From: DATLXU01 sp035575515
Lineage (GTDB): Bacteria; Acidobacteriota; Blastocatellia; UBA7656
DNA: 64,000 bases
Assembly: GCA_035575515.1 (NCBI GenBank)
Contig: DATLXU010000060.1
Coordinates: 78,835-142,834 of the forward strand
Reading direction: 5' to 3'
A model generated the notes under the pieces. The model was not told the DNA's origin. It made no database searches and worked only from the letters and a program-made list of their open reading frames with translations. Both the position numbers and the translations under genes were made by a program. Below are positions 48,505 to 56,285 of this stretch, piece by piece (positions within the stretch are counted from its first letter, which is position 1; every line of letters starts with the position of its first letter).

Positions 48505-48811
48505 CTTCTCTGCTCGCAAAAACCAGACACGCCTGCGCGGCACATCTGTTTTTTATCAATACAAATTTCGCTCTTAATCGTTGCGCGCCTTGCGCTTGAG
48601 TTTTATGAAGCAAGAATCGTTCATCAGCGCGAGCAGTCTGGCGAAGAACCATCAGGCGAGCATAGTCGTCTCAGGAATTCCGCCGTGTGACAGAAACGCG
48701 CGCGGAGTGTGGCAAAAAGGCAGTCCGAAGTCCAGTGTTTGAGTCTGATGATTAAGGCTTGGGTTCAGAGTTTTTCACAGAAACTCTCGACTACGGACTT
48801 CGGACCACAGA
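48505..48811. other. 307 bp intergenic region with inverted GTCCGAA words
   Basis: No gene is supported here. AGTCCGAAGTCCAGTG at 48722-48737 faces TACGGACTTCGGACCACAGACT at about 48792-48813, another copy of the inverted word family; the right arm touches the end of the amidase gene. CAGAGTTTTTCACAGAAACTCTC nearby can form a short hairpin. The rest holds no promoter match I would defend. Confidence 0.5.
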
Positions 48812-50251
48812 CTATTTTATTGTCGGGCATCGCGCCGCCCAGGGCCGCGCGGCTTCGAGCTGCGCGGCCAACCGAAACAGCGTCGCCTCATCGCCAAATC
48901 GCCCGATGAAGTGCGTACCTATCGGCAAGCCTTCTGCGTTCCAGTAAAGCGGAACAGACATCGCCGGTTGACCCGTCACGTTGCAGATAGGCGTGTAGGG
49001 AACGAAAGACGTAGCGCGCATCATGCCAGCGAGCGGATTGTCGGGCGGGCTGTTGAACGTGCCGAGCGGGACGGGCGGCTCGCCTAAAGTCGAAGTCAGC
49101 ACGACATCGTATTTCGTCATGAAGTGCGCTATCTCGCGCGAGACCATCTGAAGCCATTGCAACGCCAGCAGGTAAGTAGACGCGCTCTGCTGTTTGCCCA
49201 TTTGATAAAGCGCCCACGTGAGCGGCTCAAATTGATCAGCCGCAGGTTGCTTGCCTGTCGCGTAGGCCAGCGAGTCAATAGTCCATGCGCAACCGGCTGA
49301 CCATATTGCCATGAAGGATTCAATCAATCGCTCGCCGCTTATAACAGGGAATGCTTCTTCAACCTCGTGGCCGAGTTCTTCGCAGAGCTTCGCTGCATCT
49401 TTCACAGCGGCGACGCAGTCGGGATGAAGCGGCGCGCCCATCGGTGTTGCAGTTGTAAATGCGATGCGCAATCGTCCGGGTGATGCGCCAACTTCTTGAA
49501 TGAATGGGCGAGCGGGCGGCGGCGCACAATATGGGTCGCCAAGGTCAGGGCCTGCGGTCGCGTCGAGCAAGGCCGCGCTGTCGCGAACGGTTCGCGTGAC
49601 GGCGTGCTCTTGAACGAGGCCGCTGAACATATCGCCGAAGTCCGGACCGAGCGGGTTGCGCGCTCGCGTCGGCTTCAATCCGAACACGCCGCAGCACGAA
49701 GCAGGAATGCGAATCGAGCCGCCGCCATCGTTGGCATGAGCCATCGCAACCATGCGCGCGGCTACGGCTGCGGCAGAGCCGCCGGATGAGCCGCCCGTCG
49801 CGCGCTCAGTGTTCCATGGATTTCGAGTCGCGCCGAAAAGATTCGGCTCGGTCGTCGGCAGTATTCCGTATTCGGGCGTGTTTGTTTTGCCGACGATGAT
49901 TAGGCCAGCGCGTTTGTAACGCGCTACGAGTTCCGAATCGTGATCGGGTGCAAAGTCGCTGAGGAATGCCGAACCTGCGGCCATCCGCACGCCTTTGTAT
50001 GAAGCGAGCAGGTCTTTGAGCAGGAACGGCACGCCCGCGAACTGGCCGTCGGGAATTGCGCCTGCGGCTGCGGCGCGCGCCTCGTCGTACATCGGCGTGA
50101 TGACGGCGTTAAGAGCGGGATTCATGCGTTCAATGCGCTCAATGGCTGCATCAACGAGTTCGATTGGTTTTACTTCTTTTTTCCGCACAAGCTCAGCTTG
50201 CGCAGTCGCGTCGAGGGAAGCTAGTTCATCTGAAAGCGTCATTCTAGTCAT
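48812..50251 (-). CDS. Amidase signature family enzyme
   Basis: A 479-residue protein starting at ATG 50251 (AAAGGAAC upstream). The amidase Ser-cisSer-Lys triad is complete: Lys79 in PFLLKDL, cis-Ser155 in GGSSGGSAAAVAARM, and nucleophile Ser179 in GGGSIRIPASCCGVFGLKPTRAR. This is an amide hydrolase, possibly of 6-aminohexanoate, fatty-acid amide or related type; the GatA role is less likely since no gatB/gatC neighbours exist. No signal peptide is present, so it is cytoplasmic. It is followed downstream by a repeat-bearing spacer. Confidence 0.92.
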   Translation of the reverse strand: MTRMTLSDELASLDATAQAELVRKKEVKPIELVDAAIERIERMNPALNAVITPMYDEARAAAAGAIPDGQFAGVPFLLKDLLASYKGVRMAAGSAFLSDFAPDHDSELVARYKRAGLIIVGKTNTPEYGILPTTEPNLFGATRNPWNTERATGGSSGGSAAAVAARMVAMAHANDGGGSIRIPASCCGVFGLKPTRARNPLGPDFGDMFSGLVQEHAVTRTVRDSAALLDATAGPDLGDPYCAPPPARPFIQEVGASPGRLRIAFTTATPMGAPLHPDCVAAVKDAAKLCEELGHEVEEAFPVISGERLIESFMAIWSAGCAWTIDSLAYATGKQPAADQFEPLTWALYQMGKQQSASTYLLALQWLQMVSREIAHFMTKYDVVLTSTLGEPPVPLGTFNSPPDNPLAGMMRATSFVPYTPICNVTGQPAMSVPLYWNAEGLPIGTHFIGRFGDEATLFRLAAQLEAARPWAARCPTIK

Positions 50252-50349
50252 CGCGATTGTTCCTTTGCAGAAGGAATAGTTCAACGCGATGGACTTTATA
50301 CCTTCGCTCAGAATGGTGCAAGACGGATGGAATGAGCCAAAACAAAGAA

Positions 50350-51819
50350 TCAGTTCTTCACGCGGGCGAGCAACGCGCGAATTTGTTTGCCCACAGTTTC
50401 AGCAATCGGCGGGTCATAGTTCGACAACACGATGTACGCGTAACCGTTACCGAATTCAATATCAATTTCGGCGTTGACTCCGGGCGACCCACCAGCGACT
50501 CCGAAACCGCCGTCCTGCGATCTGTTTCCCGCGCCCTTCCATTTGGCCAGTCCCGGAAACATCTGCAACATAGTTTCCGCTTTAAGCAGTTTATTGCTTT
50601 CTAGTGCGGCGATGAACTTCAACAAATCTTCAGCAGTCGAATAACCTCCGCCCGCAGAGCTTCCGCGCGCGGGCAGCGTGTAGATGTTCGCACGCCGCTC
50701 GCCATTTGCGCTGCCTGCGCGCAACGTGTATCCGGTAGCAGTGTTCGGCGGCAATTGGTCAAGCTCGAAATAATCTGTGCTCGTCATCCCCGCAAGCCTC
50801 GTGATGTGCTCGCGCACGTAATCGTAATAGCTCTGGCCAGAAACTTTTTCGATTATCGCGCCGAGCACGACATAGCCGCCGTTCGAGTAGCGGCGATTAG
50901 TTCCCGGTTCGAACTGCAATGGCTCGCTTGCGAAGAATTGAAAGTAGTCGTTGATCTTTCGGATTCGATCCTTTGGCGTTGCCGCGAACTTCTCGCCGAA
51001 GAAATCGCCGATGCCTGATGTCATGTCGAGCAGTTGTTCGATGGTGACCTTCTCCGCCGCTTGCCGATTCGGGTAATCCGGCAGGTGCTTGCCGATTGTG
51101 TCCGTTAACGCGAGCTTGCCCTGCTCCATCAACTGGCCGATGGCGACTTTGGTGAAGGTTTTGTTTATCGAGCCGAGATTGAACTTCGTATCAATGCGAT
51201 TGGGCGCGTTGTAAGTCTTGTTAGCGAAGCCATACGATTTTTGAAAGATGACTTTGCGATTAGCATCCGTGAGCAGCACAACGCCTGAGAATTTGTCATT
51301 GCGAGCAAGCTCGTCGAGATAGTTTTCAACCGCCGATACAAGCTCCGATTGAGTCATCGGCGCGGTTGATGTTTTGCCATCAGTTTTTGTCGGAGAAGCA
51401 TCGGGCGGCTCTGCATCTTCGACTCGCAGGCCTTGCAGGTAATGCGGCGACTGCGGCTCAAAGAGAAATCCGATTTCAAACCAGTCCCCGCGTTTTGTTT
51501 CAAACAAGATTGTTATACGGCTTTCGCTTGTTTCGATGATGCGGCGCGGCGTGATTGATTCCATGTTTGAACGCATCTCTCGATAGATATTTAAGCGTTC
51601 GTCGAGCGAGCGGCGTTCAAGACCCTCCTTCGACACGTTGCTTGCAATAAATGCGCGTATGGCTTCTTCGCCCGTGTTGAAGGCTTTAATGTATTCGCCA
51701 ACTCGTCTACCCGCTTCAGTGTCAGGCAGTCGAACGCTGCCCGATGATTGCGCAAACGAAGCAGTCATCGTTCCAAGCGAAACAGTCACAATGAGAGCAA
51801 TCAAGTTCAGCCGCATCAT
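50350..51819 (-). CDS. Secreted serine beta-lactamase-family hydrolase
   Basis: I start at ATG 51819 (GGAGATA upstream). After a signal peptide (ends TASFAQ) comes an N-terminal module of about 130 residues, then a class C-like beta-lactamase/penicillin-binding domain: S217INK220 (the SxxK nucleophile motif, in FNLGSINKTFTKVAIG), Y311SN313 in RRYSNGGYVVLG, and GFGVAGGSPGVNAEID in place of the KTG triad. Esterase, peptidase or beta-lactam hydrolase activities are all seen in this family; resistance should not be assumed. The N-terminal module resembles those of similar Acidobacteria proteins. Confidence 0.85.
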   Translation of the reverse strand: MMRLNLIALIVTVSLGTMTASFAQSSGSVRLPDTEAGRRVGEYIKAFNTGEEAIRAFIASNVSKEGLERRSLDERLNIYREMRSNMESITPRRIIETSESRITILFETKRGDWFEIGFLFEPQSPHYLQGLRVEDAEPPDASPTKTDGKTSTAPMTQSELVSAVENYLDELARNDKFSGVVLLTDANRKVIFQKSYGFANKTYNAPNRIDTKFNLGSINKTFTKVAIGQLMEQGKLALTDTIGKHLPDYPNRQAAEKVTIEQLLDMTSGIGDFFGEKFAATPKDRIRKINDYFQFFASEPLQFEPGTNRRYSNGGYVVLGAIIEKVSGQSYYDYVREHITRLAGMTSTDYFELDQLPPNTATGYTLRAGSANGERRANIYTLPARGSSAGGGYSTAEDLLKFIAALESNKLLKAETMLQMFPGLAKWKGAGNRSQDGGFGVAGGSPGVNAEIDIEFGNGYAYIVLSNYDPPIAETVGKQIRALLARVKN

Positions 51820-52050
51820 TATCTCCATTCACAACAAAGCCCTGAAGAACGAAATCCTCCTTGCCCCTCATGTTTATTATCGGATTGCTCGCTGAAAGTT
51901 CCAGATTCTGTTTGGCAATCAGCGCATTGCCCGAATCAATCTTTCCGCAAGCTCCAATCATCTCTTGTAGAGATAAGAGCCAACGACAGGCAGAGGGGTG
52001 TCGCAAGACAAGTTGTAAACGGCTTCCAAAATCTCGTATCCTGATGCAGT

Positions 52051-52797
52051 CTAATGGGGTTTCGTGCCATAGTTGATTGCCATGATCCCGCCGCCGAACT
52101 CGCGAAAGCCCGCGTCAACAAATCCCGCGCGCTCCATCATCTCGCGCACGCCGCGCTGGCCGGGATAGAGCTTCAACGTCTCAGGTATGTAGCGATATGT
52201 GTCCGCATCGCGGTGCAGAATAAAGCCTATCGTCGCACCGACTATCGTAAGATAGCGAAGATAGAGCCAGCGGTAAAATTCATTCTGCGGATGGCCGAAA
52301 TCGAGCGAAACAATTCGCCCGCCCGGCTTCAGTACTCGCTTAATCTCTTCGAGCGCAGCGGCCACGTCGGGCACGTTGCGCAGAGCGTAGCCTCCCGTCA
52401 CGCAATCGAATGTTTCGTTAGCAAACGGCATTCGCATTATGTCGCCGCGATGGAAGCTCACATTGCTGAAATCAAACTCGCGCCGCTTGCGCTCGGCGAT
52501 ATCAAGCATCGGTTGAGTTATGTCAAGCCCGACGGCAAAGCCCGACTTCAAGCGCTGCGCGATCATGAAAGTTATATCGCCCGTTCCGCAAGCGATGTCT
52601 AGCGCCGATTCGTCGCCGCGAAGCTCAAGCATCCCAACCAGCGCGCGCTTCCAACTGTGATCCATGCCGTAGGACATGAACTTTGTGAAGAAGTCATAGC
52701 GCGCGGCGATCTTTTCAAACAGGCGGTTTACGTATCGCTGCTTCTTTTCTTTCGAGGAGATGTGCTCCCGCAAATCGAGTTTTTCCACATGACTCAT
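52051..52797 (-). CDS. ubiE: Demethylmenaquinone/ubiquinone methyltransferase UbiE/MenG
   Basis: A 248-residue class I methyltransferase with the UbiE signatures: RYDFFTKFMSYGMDHSWKRALVGML, SAM motif I ALDIACGTGDIT, GLDITQPMLDIAERK, TFDCVTGGYALRNVPDVAAALEEIKRVLKPGGRIVSLDF and a C-terminal GGIMAINYGTKP. It methylates the quinone ring in menaquinone (or ubiquinone) synthesis. ATG 52797 is chosen over 52815. No other men or ubi genes are beside it, and the start lacks an obvious ribosome site. Confidence 0.93.
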   Translation of the reverse strand: MSHVEKLDLREHISSKEKKQRYVNRLFEKIAARYDFFTKFMSYGMDHSWKRALVGMLELRGDESALDIACGTGDITFMIAQRLKSGFAVGLDITQPMLDIAERKRREFDFSNVSFHRGDIMRMPFANETFDCVTGGYALRNVPDVAAALEEIKRVLKPGGRIVSLDFGHPQNEFYRWLYLRYLTIVGATIGFILHRDADTYRYIPETLKLYPGQRGVREMMERAGFVDAGFREFGGGIMAINYGTKPH

Positions 52798-52941
52798 AAG
52801 AAATATTCGCTGCATCCGAACTTAAATGCTGTGAGCGCAGGCTCGTAGCAAATCACCTCGTCGGCGCGCAAAGCATTAATGAATCGGGCATTGCTCTTGC
52901 CAACAGACCGACGCGACTCATAACTCAGGACCGAAAGGGTA

Positions 52942-53009
52942 AATGGTGAATCGCGTAGAGAATGGGTTGCTTGCCACTTGTCACTATTTGCGATCTACGA
53001 TTCGCCATT
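52942..53009. repeat. Inverted AATGGTGAATCGCGTAGA repeat
   Basis: AATGGTGAATCGCGTAGA (52942-52959) is mirrored by TCTACGATTCGCCATT (52994-53009) with few mismatches. The right arm overlaps the last codons and the stop of the carboxymuconolactone-decarboxylase-like gene, which therefore ends in repeat-encoded residues (ENGES). Confidence 0.65.
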
Positions 53010-53456
53010 CTCTTCCTTGAAGACTCTATCCGCGATGACGAGTCCTTCCCAGCAGGCCGGAAATCCCGCGTAAGGCGCGATGTGCAGGAGCGCCTCGATT
53101 ATCTCTTCGCGAGTTGCGCCGTTTTTTAGCGCCATGCGAATGTTCAACTCAAGCCCCTGCTGGCGACCGAGCGCCGCGAGCGCGGTGATTGTGCAGAGGC
53201 TCTTGATCTTCAATTCAAGCTGCGGGCGGCTCCAGATTTCGCCCGATAGAAACTCTATGACATATCGCTCGAAATCCGGCGCGAGTCGCAGCCACGCTTC
53301 GCGCGTCGCCTGCGCGCGTTCCGCGCCGAGCATTCTTTCAAGCAGCGCAAGCCCGCGCTCGCGCGCCGATTGGTTCATCAACTCGCCGCGACTGTCGCGT
53401 GATTGACCGCTTTGCTCAGTCGCGCCATCGTTTGCTGTGCTCTTGTCTTCGCTCAT
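52995..53456 (-). CDS. Carboxymuconolactone decarboxylase-like protein
   Basis: A 153-residue protein from ATG 53456 (GAGGCG upstream). The core is a CMD/AhpD-fold: RERGLALLERMLG, FLSGEIWSRPQLELKIKSLCTITALAALGRQQGLELNIRMALKNGATREEIIEALLHIAPYAGFPACWEGL. It lacks the CxxC pair of AhpD peroxidases, so a gamma-carboxymuconolactone decarboxylase-like or unknown role is more likely. It lies 72 bp downstream of a SDR gene on the same strand, with a GACC-rich word tract between them, so the two may share a transcript. The substrate is unknown. Confidence 0.82.
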   Translation of the reverse strand: MSEDKSTANDGATEQSGQSRDSRGELMNQSARERGLALLERMLGAERAQATREAWLRLAPDFERYVIEFLSGEIWSRPQLELKIKSLCTITALAALGRQQGLELNIRMALKNGATREEIIEALLHIAPYAGFPACWEGLVIADRVFKEENGES

Positions 53457-53487
53457 ACGCGCCTCGATATTGAGAAATTGGAAAACC

Positions 53488-53527
53488 GCTCTCCCGGCCC
53501 CCGACCCCTGACCACCGACCACTGTCC
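53488..53527. repeat. Tandem CGACCCCTGACCACC-word tract
   Basis: CTCTCCCGGCCCCCGACCCCTGACCACCGACCACTGTCC is a run of degenerate GACC(C/A)C words between the CMD-like gene and the SDR gene, without an inverted partner nearby. It is related in wording to the CAGTGGT repeat at 24948-25065 (same words, opposite strand). Confidence 0.55.
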
Positions 53528-54307
53528 TCACATCAGCCGATAGCCGCCTGAAACTTCAATCGTCTCGCCCGTGATATTGCGGCCATCTTCCGAAGCGAGA
53601 AACAAAGCCGCAGCCGCGATGTCGTCCTCTTCGACCATGCGCTTGAGCGCGAGCGGCTCGACGTAATCGCGCTCGACTTCTTCATACGTCCGACCCATTT
53701 CGGCAGCGCGGTGGCGGATGACGCTTTCGATTCGCGGGCCGCGCACTGGGCCGGGCGCTACTGCGTTTACGGTGATGTTGTAGCCGCCGACTTCCTGCGC
53801 GAGCGTTTGCGTAAGTCCAATCATAGCCCACTTCGACGCAGCGTAGGGGCTACGCAGCGCGTAGCCGATCAATCCTGCTACCGACGTTATATTAATGATG
53901 CGCCCGCTGCGCCGTTCAATCATTGCGGGCAGCGCGTGTTTTGCGCACAGCCACGCACCCGTGAGATTTACGGCTAGCGTTTGATCCCAGTCCTCGCGCG
54001 ATATTTTTGTCGCAGGCCCGGTCGGCCCGGCAATCCCCGCATTGTTCACAAGAACATCAATCGCGCCGAACTCATCGAGTGTGGCGCGAACCATCCGCTC
54101 AATACTTGCTTCATCGGCTACGTCTGTGACCACAGTGAGCGCGCGGCCTCCGAGCTTTCTTATCTCGTCGGCGACTTCATCAATCAACGCCTTCGATCTC
54201 GCAGCGAGCGTGACCGCCGCACCTTCGGCGGCAAATCGCAGCGCAATCCGCCTGCCTATGCCCTGCCCTGCGCCTGTCACGATTGAGACTTTGCCATCGA
54301 GTTTCAT
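53528..54307 (-). CDS. FabG-like short-chain dehydrogenase/reductase
   Basis: A 259-residue classical SDR with TGAGQGIG (11-18), NNAG (88-91), Ser142 in INITSVAGLIG, and Y155xxxK159 in SPYAASK. Asp62 in VVTDVADEAS and the C-terminal EDDIAAAALFLASEDGRNITGETIEVSGGYRLM are also typical. It oxidises or reduces an alcohol or ketone with NAD(P); the substrate is not evident. It lies upstream of the CMD-like gene on the same strand, so a joint degradative role is possible but unproven. Confidence 0.9.
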   Translation of the reverse strand: MKLDGKVSIVTGAGQGIGRRIALRFAAEGAAVTLAARSKALIDEVADEIRKLGGRALTVVTDVADEASIERMVRATLDEFGAIDVLVNNAGIAGPTGPATKISREDWDQTLAVNLTGAWLCAKHALPAMIERRSGRIINITSVAGLIGYALRSPYAASKWAMIGLTQTLAQEVGGYNITVNAVAPGPVRGPRIESVIRHRAAEMGRTYEEVERDYVEPLALKRMVEEDDIAAAALFLASEDGRNITGETIEVSGGYRLM

Positions 54308-55075
54308 CGCTTCCTCCTGTGTTTCATTTTAAAAATGAGCGCCGCTTGAGTGTTACAGTTTTGAACTGCGCTTATGATAACTCATCGTGGGCCGTGAGGG
54401 CGATTTATTCATGATGAAATATTCTAACTTGACCTAACTTGCTAGCCTTCTCGCTTCTTCAATCTTCGATTCTTCGCCTCAGTGTTTTCTAGGAAAGCGC
54501 CTACAAAAAATCAGCCTGCTGCGGATACTTTTTCAAATCCAGCAGAGTACGCTCTGGAATAAGGAAACGAGCGGCAGGGATTTTATAAACGAAAGGTGTG
54601 CGCGAAAAGTCAGCGCGAGCCTCGATGTTTGAAGACGGTTTCAAAAGGTGCAAATGCAGCAGGATTTCTGCATTCAGACTGTAACCAATCGGTGACATGA
54701 TGTGTCAATATTTTTGTAGTGGTTGTCAAATTGTGGCAGCAATCCCCCTGTCCCGCAAAAGCGAGAAGGAACTTGACGAACCGACGGCGCAGACCAGAAG
54801 TGTTGCTTAAAGTAAGGTTGCCGCTCGCGCGGGCAAGCTTCGAGGGCGCCGGATGCAGGCAGCAACTATTGAGATAAAGCGGGCATCAAAATTGCTGAAA
54901 ACGTAAGCGTCACACCCCGAACGGGGATTTGGCGGCGGTTGAACAGGGCGAGTTGGCGATACGTTTTTACGAGTGAGCGCCAACCGGGAAGAAGGCACCG
55001 CAATTGGAGGGAAATATTAAAGCAGGATACGCGGTCTGACGATTAAGACAAATGGGCGCGGAAAGTAGGTGCGAA
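54308..55075. other. 768 bp intergenic region, no supported gene
   Basis: The region lacks a convincing ORF. It holds a TAACTTGACCTAACTTG word tract and CTTCAATCTTCGATTCTTCG words at 54430-54480, a CCCCG-AA-CGGGG near-palindrome at 54915-54926, and a GTTGGCG..CGCCAAC inverted repeat (54952-54958 / 54978-54984), all upstream of the single-ring Clp ATPase. A Cys-containing 37-codon frame starts at ATG 54697 (MMCQYFCSGCQ..); it is too short to be trusted. The region may hold the promoter and operator of the ATPase. Confidence 0.45.
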
Positions 55076-56203
55076 ATGATTAGCAACGGGCAAACAAGAA
55101 AATTGGTGACGCTCAATCCTGAGATAAGAAGCGCGCGCGCGCAGGAGTTCGAAGCCGGTCTTCGCGCTCGCGTGGTGGGGCAGGATAGAGCCATTCGCAG
55201 TATCACATCACTCTATCAGGTTTTTCAGGCGGGGATGACCAATCCATCGCGCCCGCTCGGAACGATTCTATTTCTTGGTCCTACGGGATCGGGCAAGACC
55301 CACGTCGTGGAAGCAGCCGCAGAGGTGTTGTTCGGCGACCGCAATGCCGTAGTCAAAATTGACTGCGCGGAGTTCCAGCACTCGCACGAGATTGCGAAGC
55401 TCATCGGCTCGCCTCCCGGCTATCTGGGCCACCGCGAGACTTCGCCGCTGCTCACGCAAGAGAACCTCGATAAGTATCACACCGAGCGCGATCCGTTCAC
55501 GTTCGTCCTGTTCGACGAAGTCGAAAAAGCCAGTGACGCGCTCTGGCAGTTGTTGCTCGGCGTGCTCGACAAAGCGACTTTGACGCTTGGCGACAACCGA
55601 AGGGTTGACTTCTCGCAGACAATAATAATTCTCACATCGAATCTCGGCGCGAAAGAGATGAGCGAGTTGATCACAGGCTCAATCGGTTTTGCTCCAGCCA
55701 AATCCAAAGGAATGGTTGACGACGAGCTTGACCAGAAGATTTATCGCACGGCCAGTGAAGCCGCGAAGCGGAAGTTTTCGCCCGAGTTCATGAACCGAAT
55801 TGACAAGGTAGTTGTATTCCGCAGCCTCCGCCACGAGCAGCTTCGCCGCATACTCGACCTTGAGCTTGACGCCGTTCAGCGACGCATTGACGAGGGTGCG
55901 GGCGAGCGGTTCCTCTTCACGCTCACGGAGCCTGCGAAAGAGTTCCTGTTGAACGAAGGGATTGATTTCAAGTACGGCGCGCGTCACTTGAAGCGAGCGA
56001 TTGAGCGATTCGTGGTCAACCCGCTTGCGAACCTTTCGGCTACGAATCAGGTACATCTCGGCGACGTGGTTGTGATTGATTTCAACCAGGAGACGCAGAA
56101 GCTTGATTTCTACCGCGATGACGCAGACGCGGCCCGCGCGGCAGCCGCTGTCGAAGCGGTCCATGCAATGAGAATGAGCGACGAAAGTCGCGTCGCAGCA
56201 TGA
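55076..56203 (+). CDS. Single-ring AAA+ ATPase resembling ClpB/ClpC ring 2
   Basis: A 375-residue AAA+ protein equal to an isolated Clp D2 ring: Walker A GPTGSGKT, Walker B FVLFDEVEKAS, sensor 1 IIILTSNLGA, arginine finger region FSPEFMNRID, sensor 2 GARHLKRAIERFV. The residues after sensor 1 read GSIGFAPAKSKG, so an IGF tripeptide sits where ClpA/ClpC/ClpX dock ClpP. It lacks the ClpX zinc domain and any N-terminal substrate domain. It is probably a protein-remodelling or unfoldase ring; the ClpP link is inference. ATG 55076 (AGGTG upstream) is preferred over 55052. Confidence 0.85.
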   Translation: MISNGQTRKLVTLNPEIRSARAQEFEAGLRARVVGQDRAIRSITSLYQVFQAGMTNPSRPLGTILFLGPTGSGKTHVVEAAAEVLFGDRNAVVKIDCAEFQHSHEIAKLIGSPPGYLGHRETSPLLTQENLDKYHTERDPFTFVLFDEVEKASDALWQLLLGVLDKATLTLGDNRRVDFSQTIIILTSNLGAKEMSELITGSIGFAPAKSKGMVDDELDQKIYRTASEAAKRKFSPEFMNRIDKVVVFRSLRHEQLRRILDLELDAVQRRIDEGAGERFLFTLTEPAKEFLLNEGIDFKYGARHLKRAIERFVVNPLANLSATNQVHLGDVVVIDFNQETQKLDFYRDDADAARAAAAVEAVHAMRMSDESRVAA

Positions 56204-56233
56204 CGCTCAGAGCAAAGTTGAGCGTCCACAGAG

Positions 56234-56266
56234 AAAGGCTGGCGAAATTTCAATCGCCAGCCTTTT
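56234..56266. terminator. Bidirectional terminator between the AAA+ gene and recG
   Basis: AAAGGCTGGCGA (56234-56245) pairs exactly with TCGCCAGCCTTT (56254-56265), with an 8-base loop, followed by T residues; A/T runs flank both sides. It serves the convergent AAA+ (+) and recG (-) genes. Confidence 0.88.
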
Positions 56267-56285
56267 GATTTTTACCCGATTGATT

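Noticed and set aside
50350..51819. Antibiotic-resistance beta-lactamase
   Set aside because: The SxxK and YxN motifs are shared by esterases and peptidases of the family; the KTG box is not canonical and an extra N-terminal module is present.
54501..54698. 65-codon frame on the minus strand in the 54.3-55.1 kb gap
   Set aside because: No ribosome site, no motif, and no good promoter spacing upstream; kept only as part of the intergenic description.
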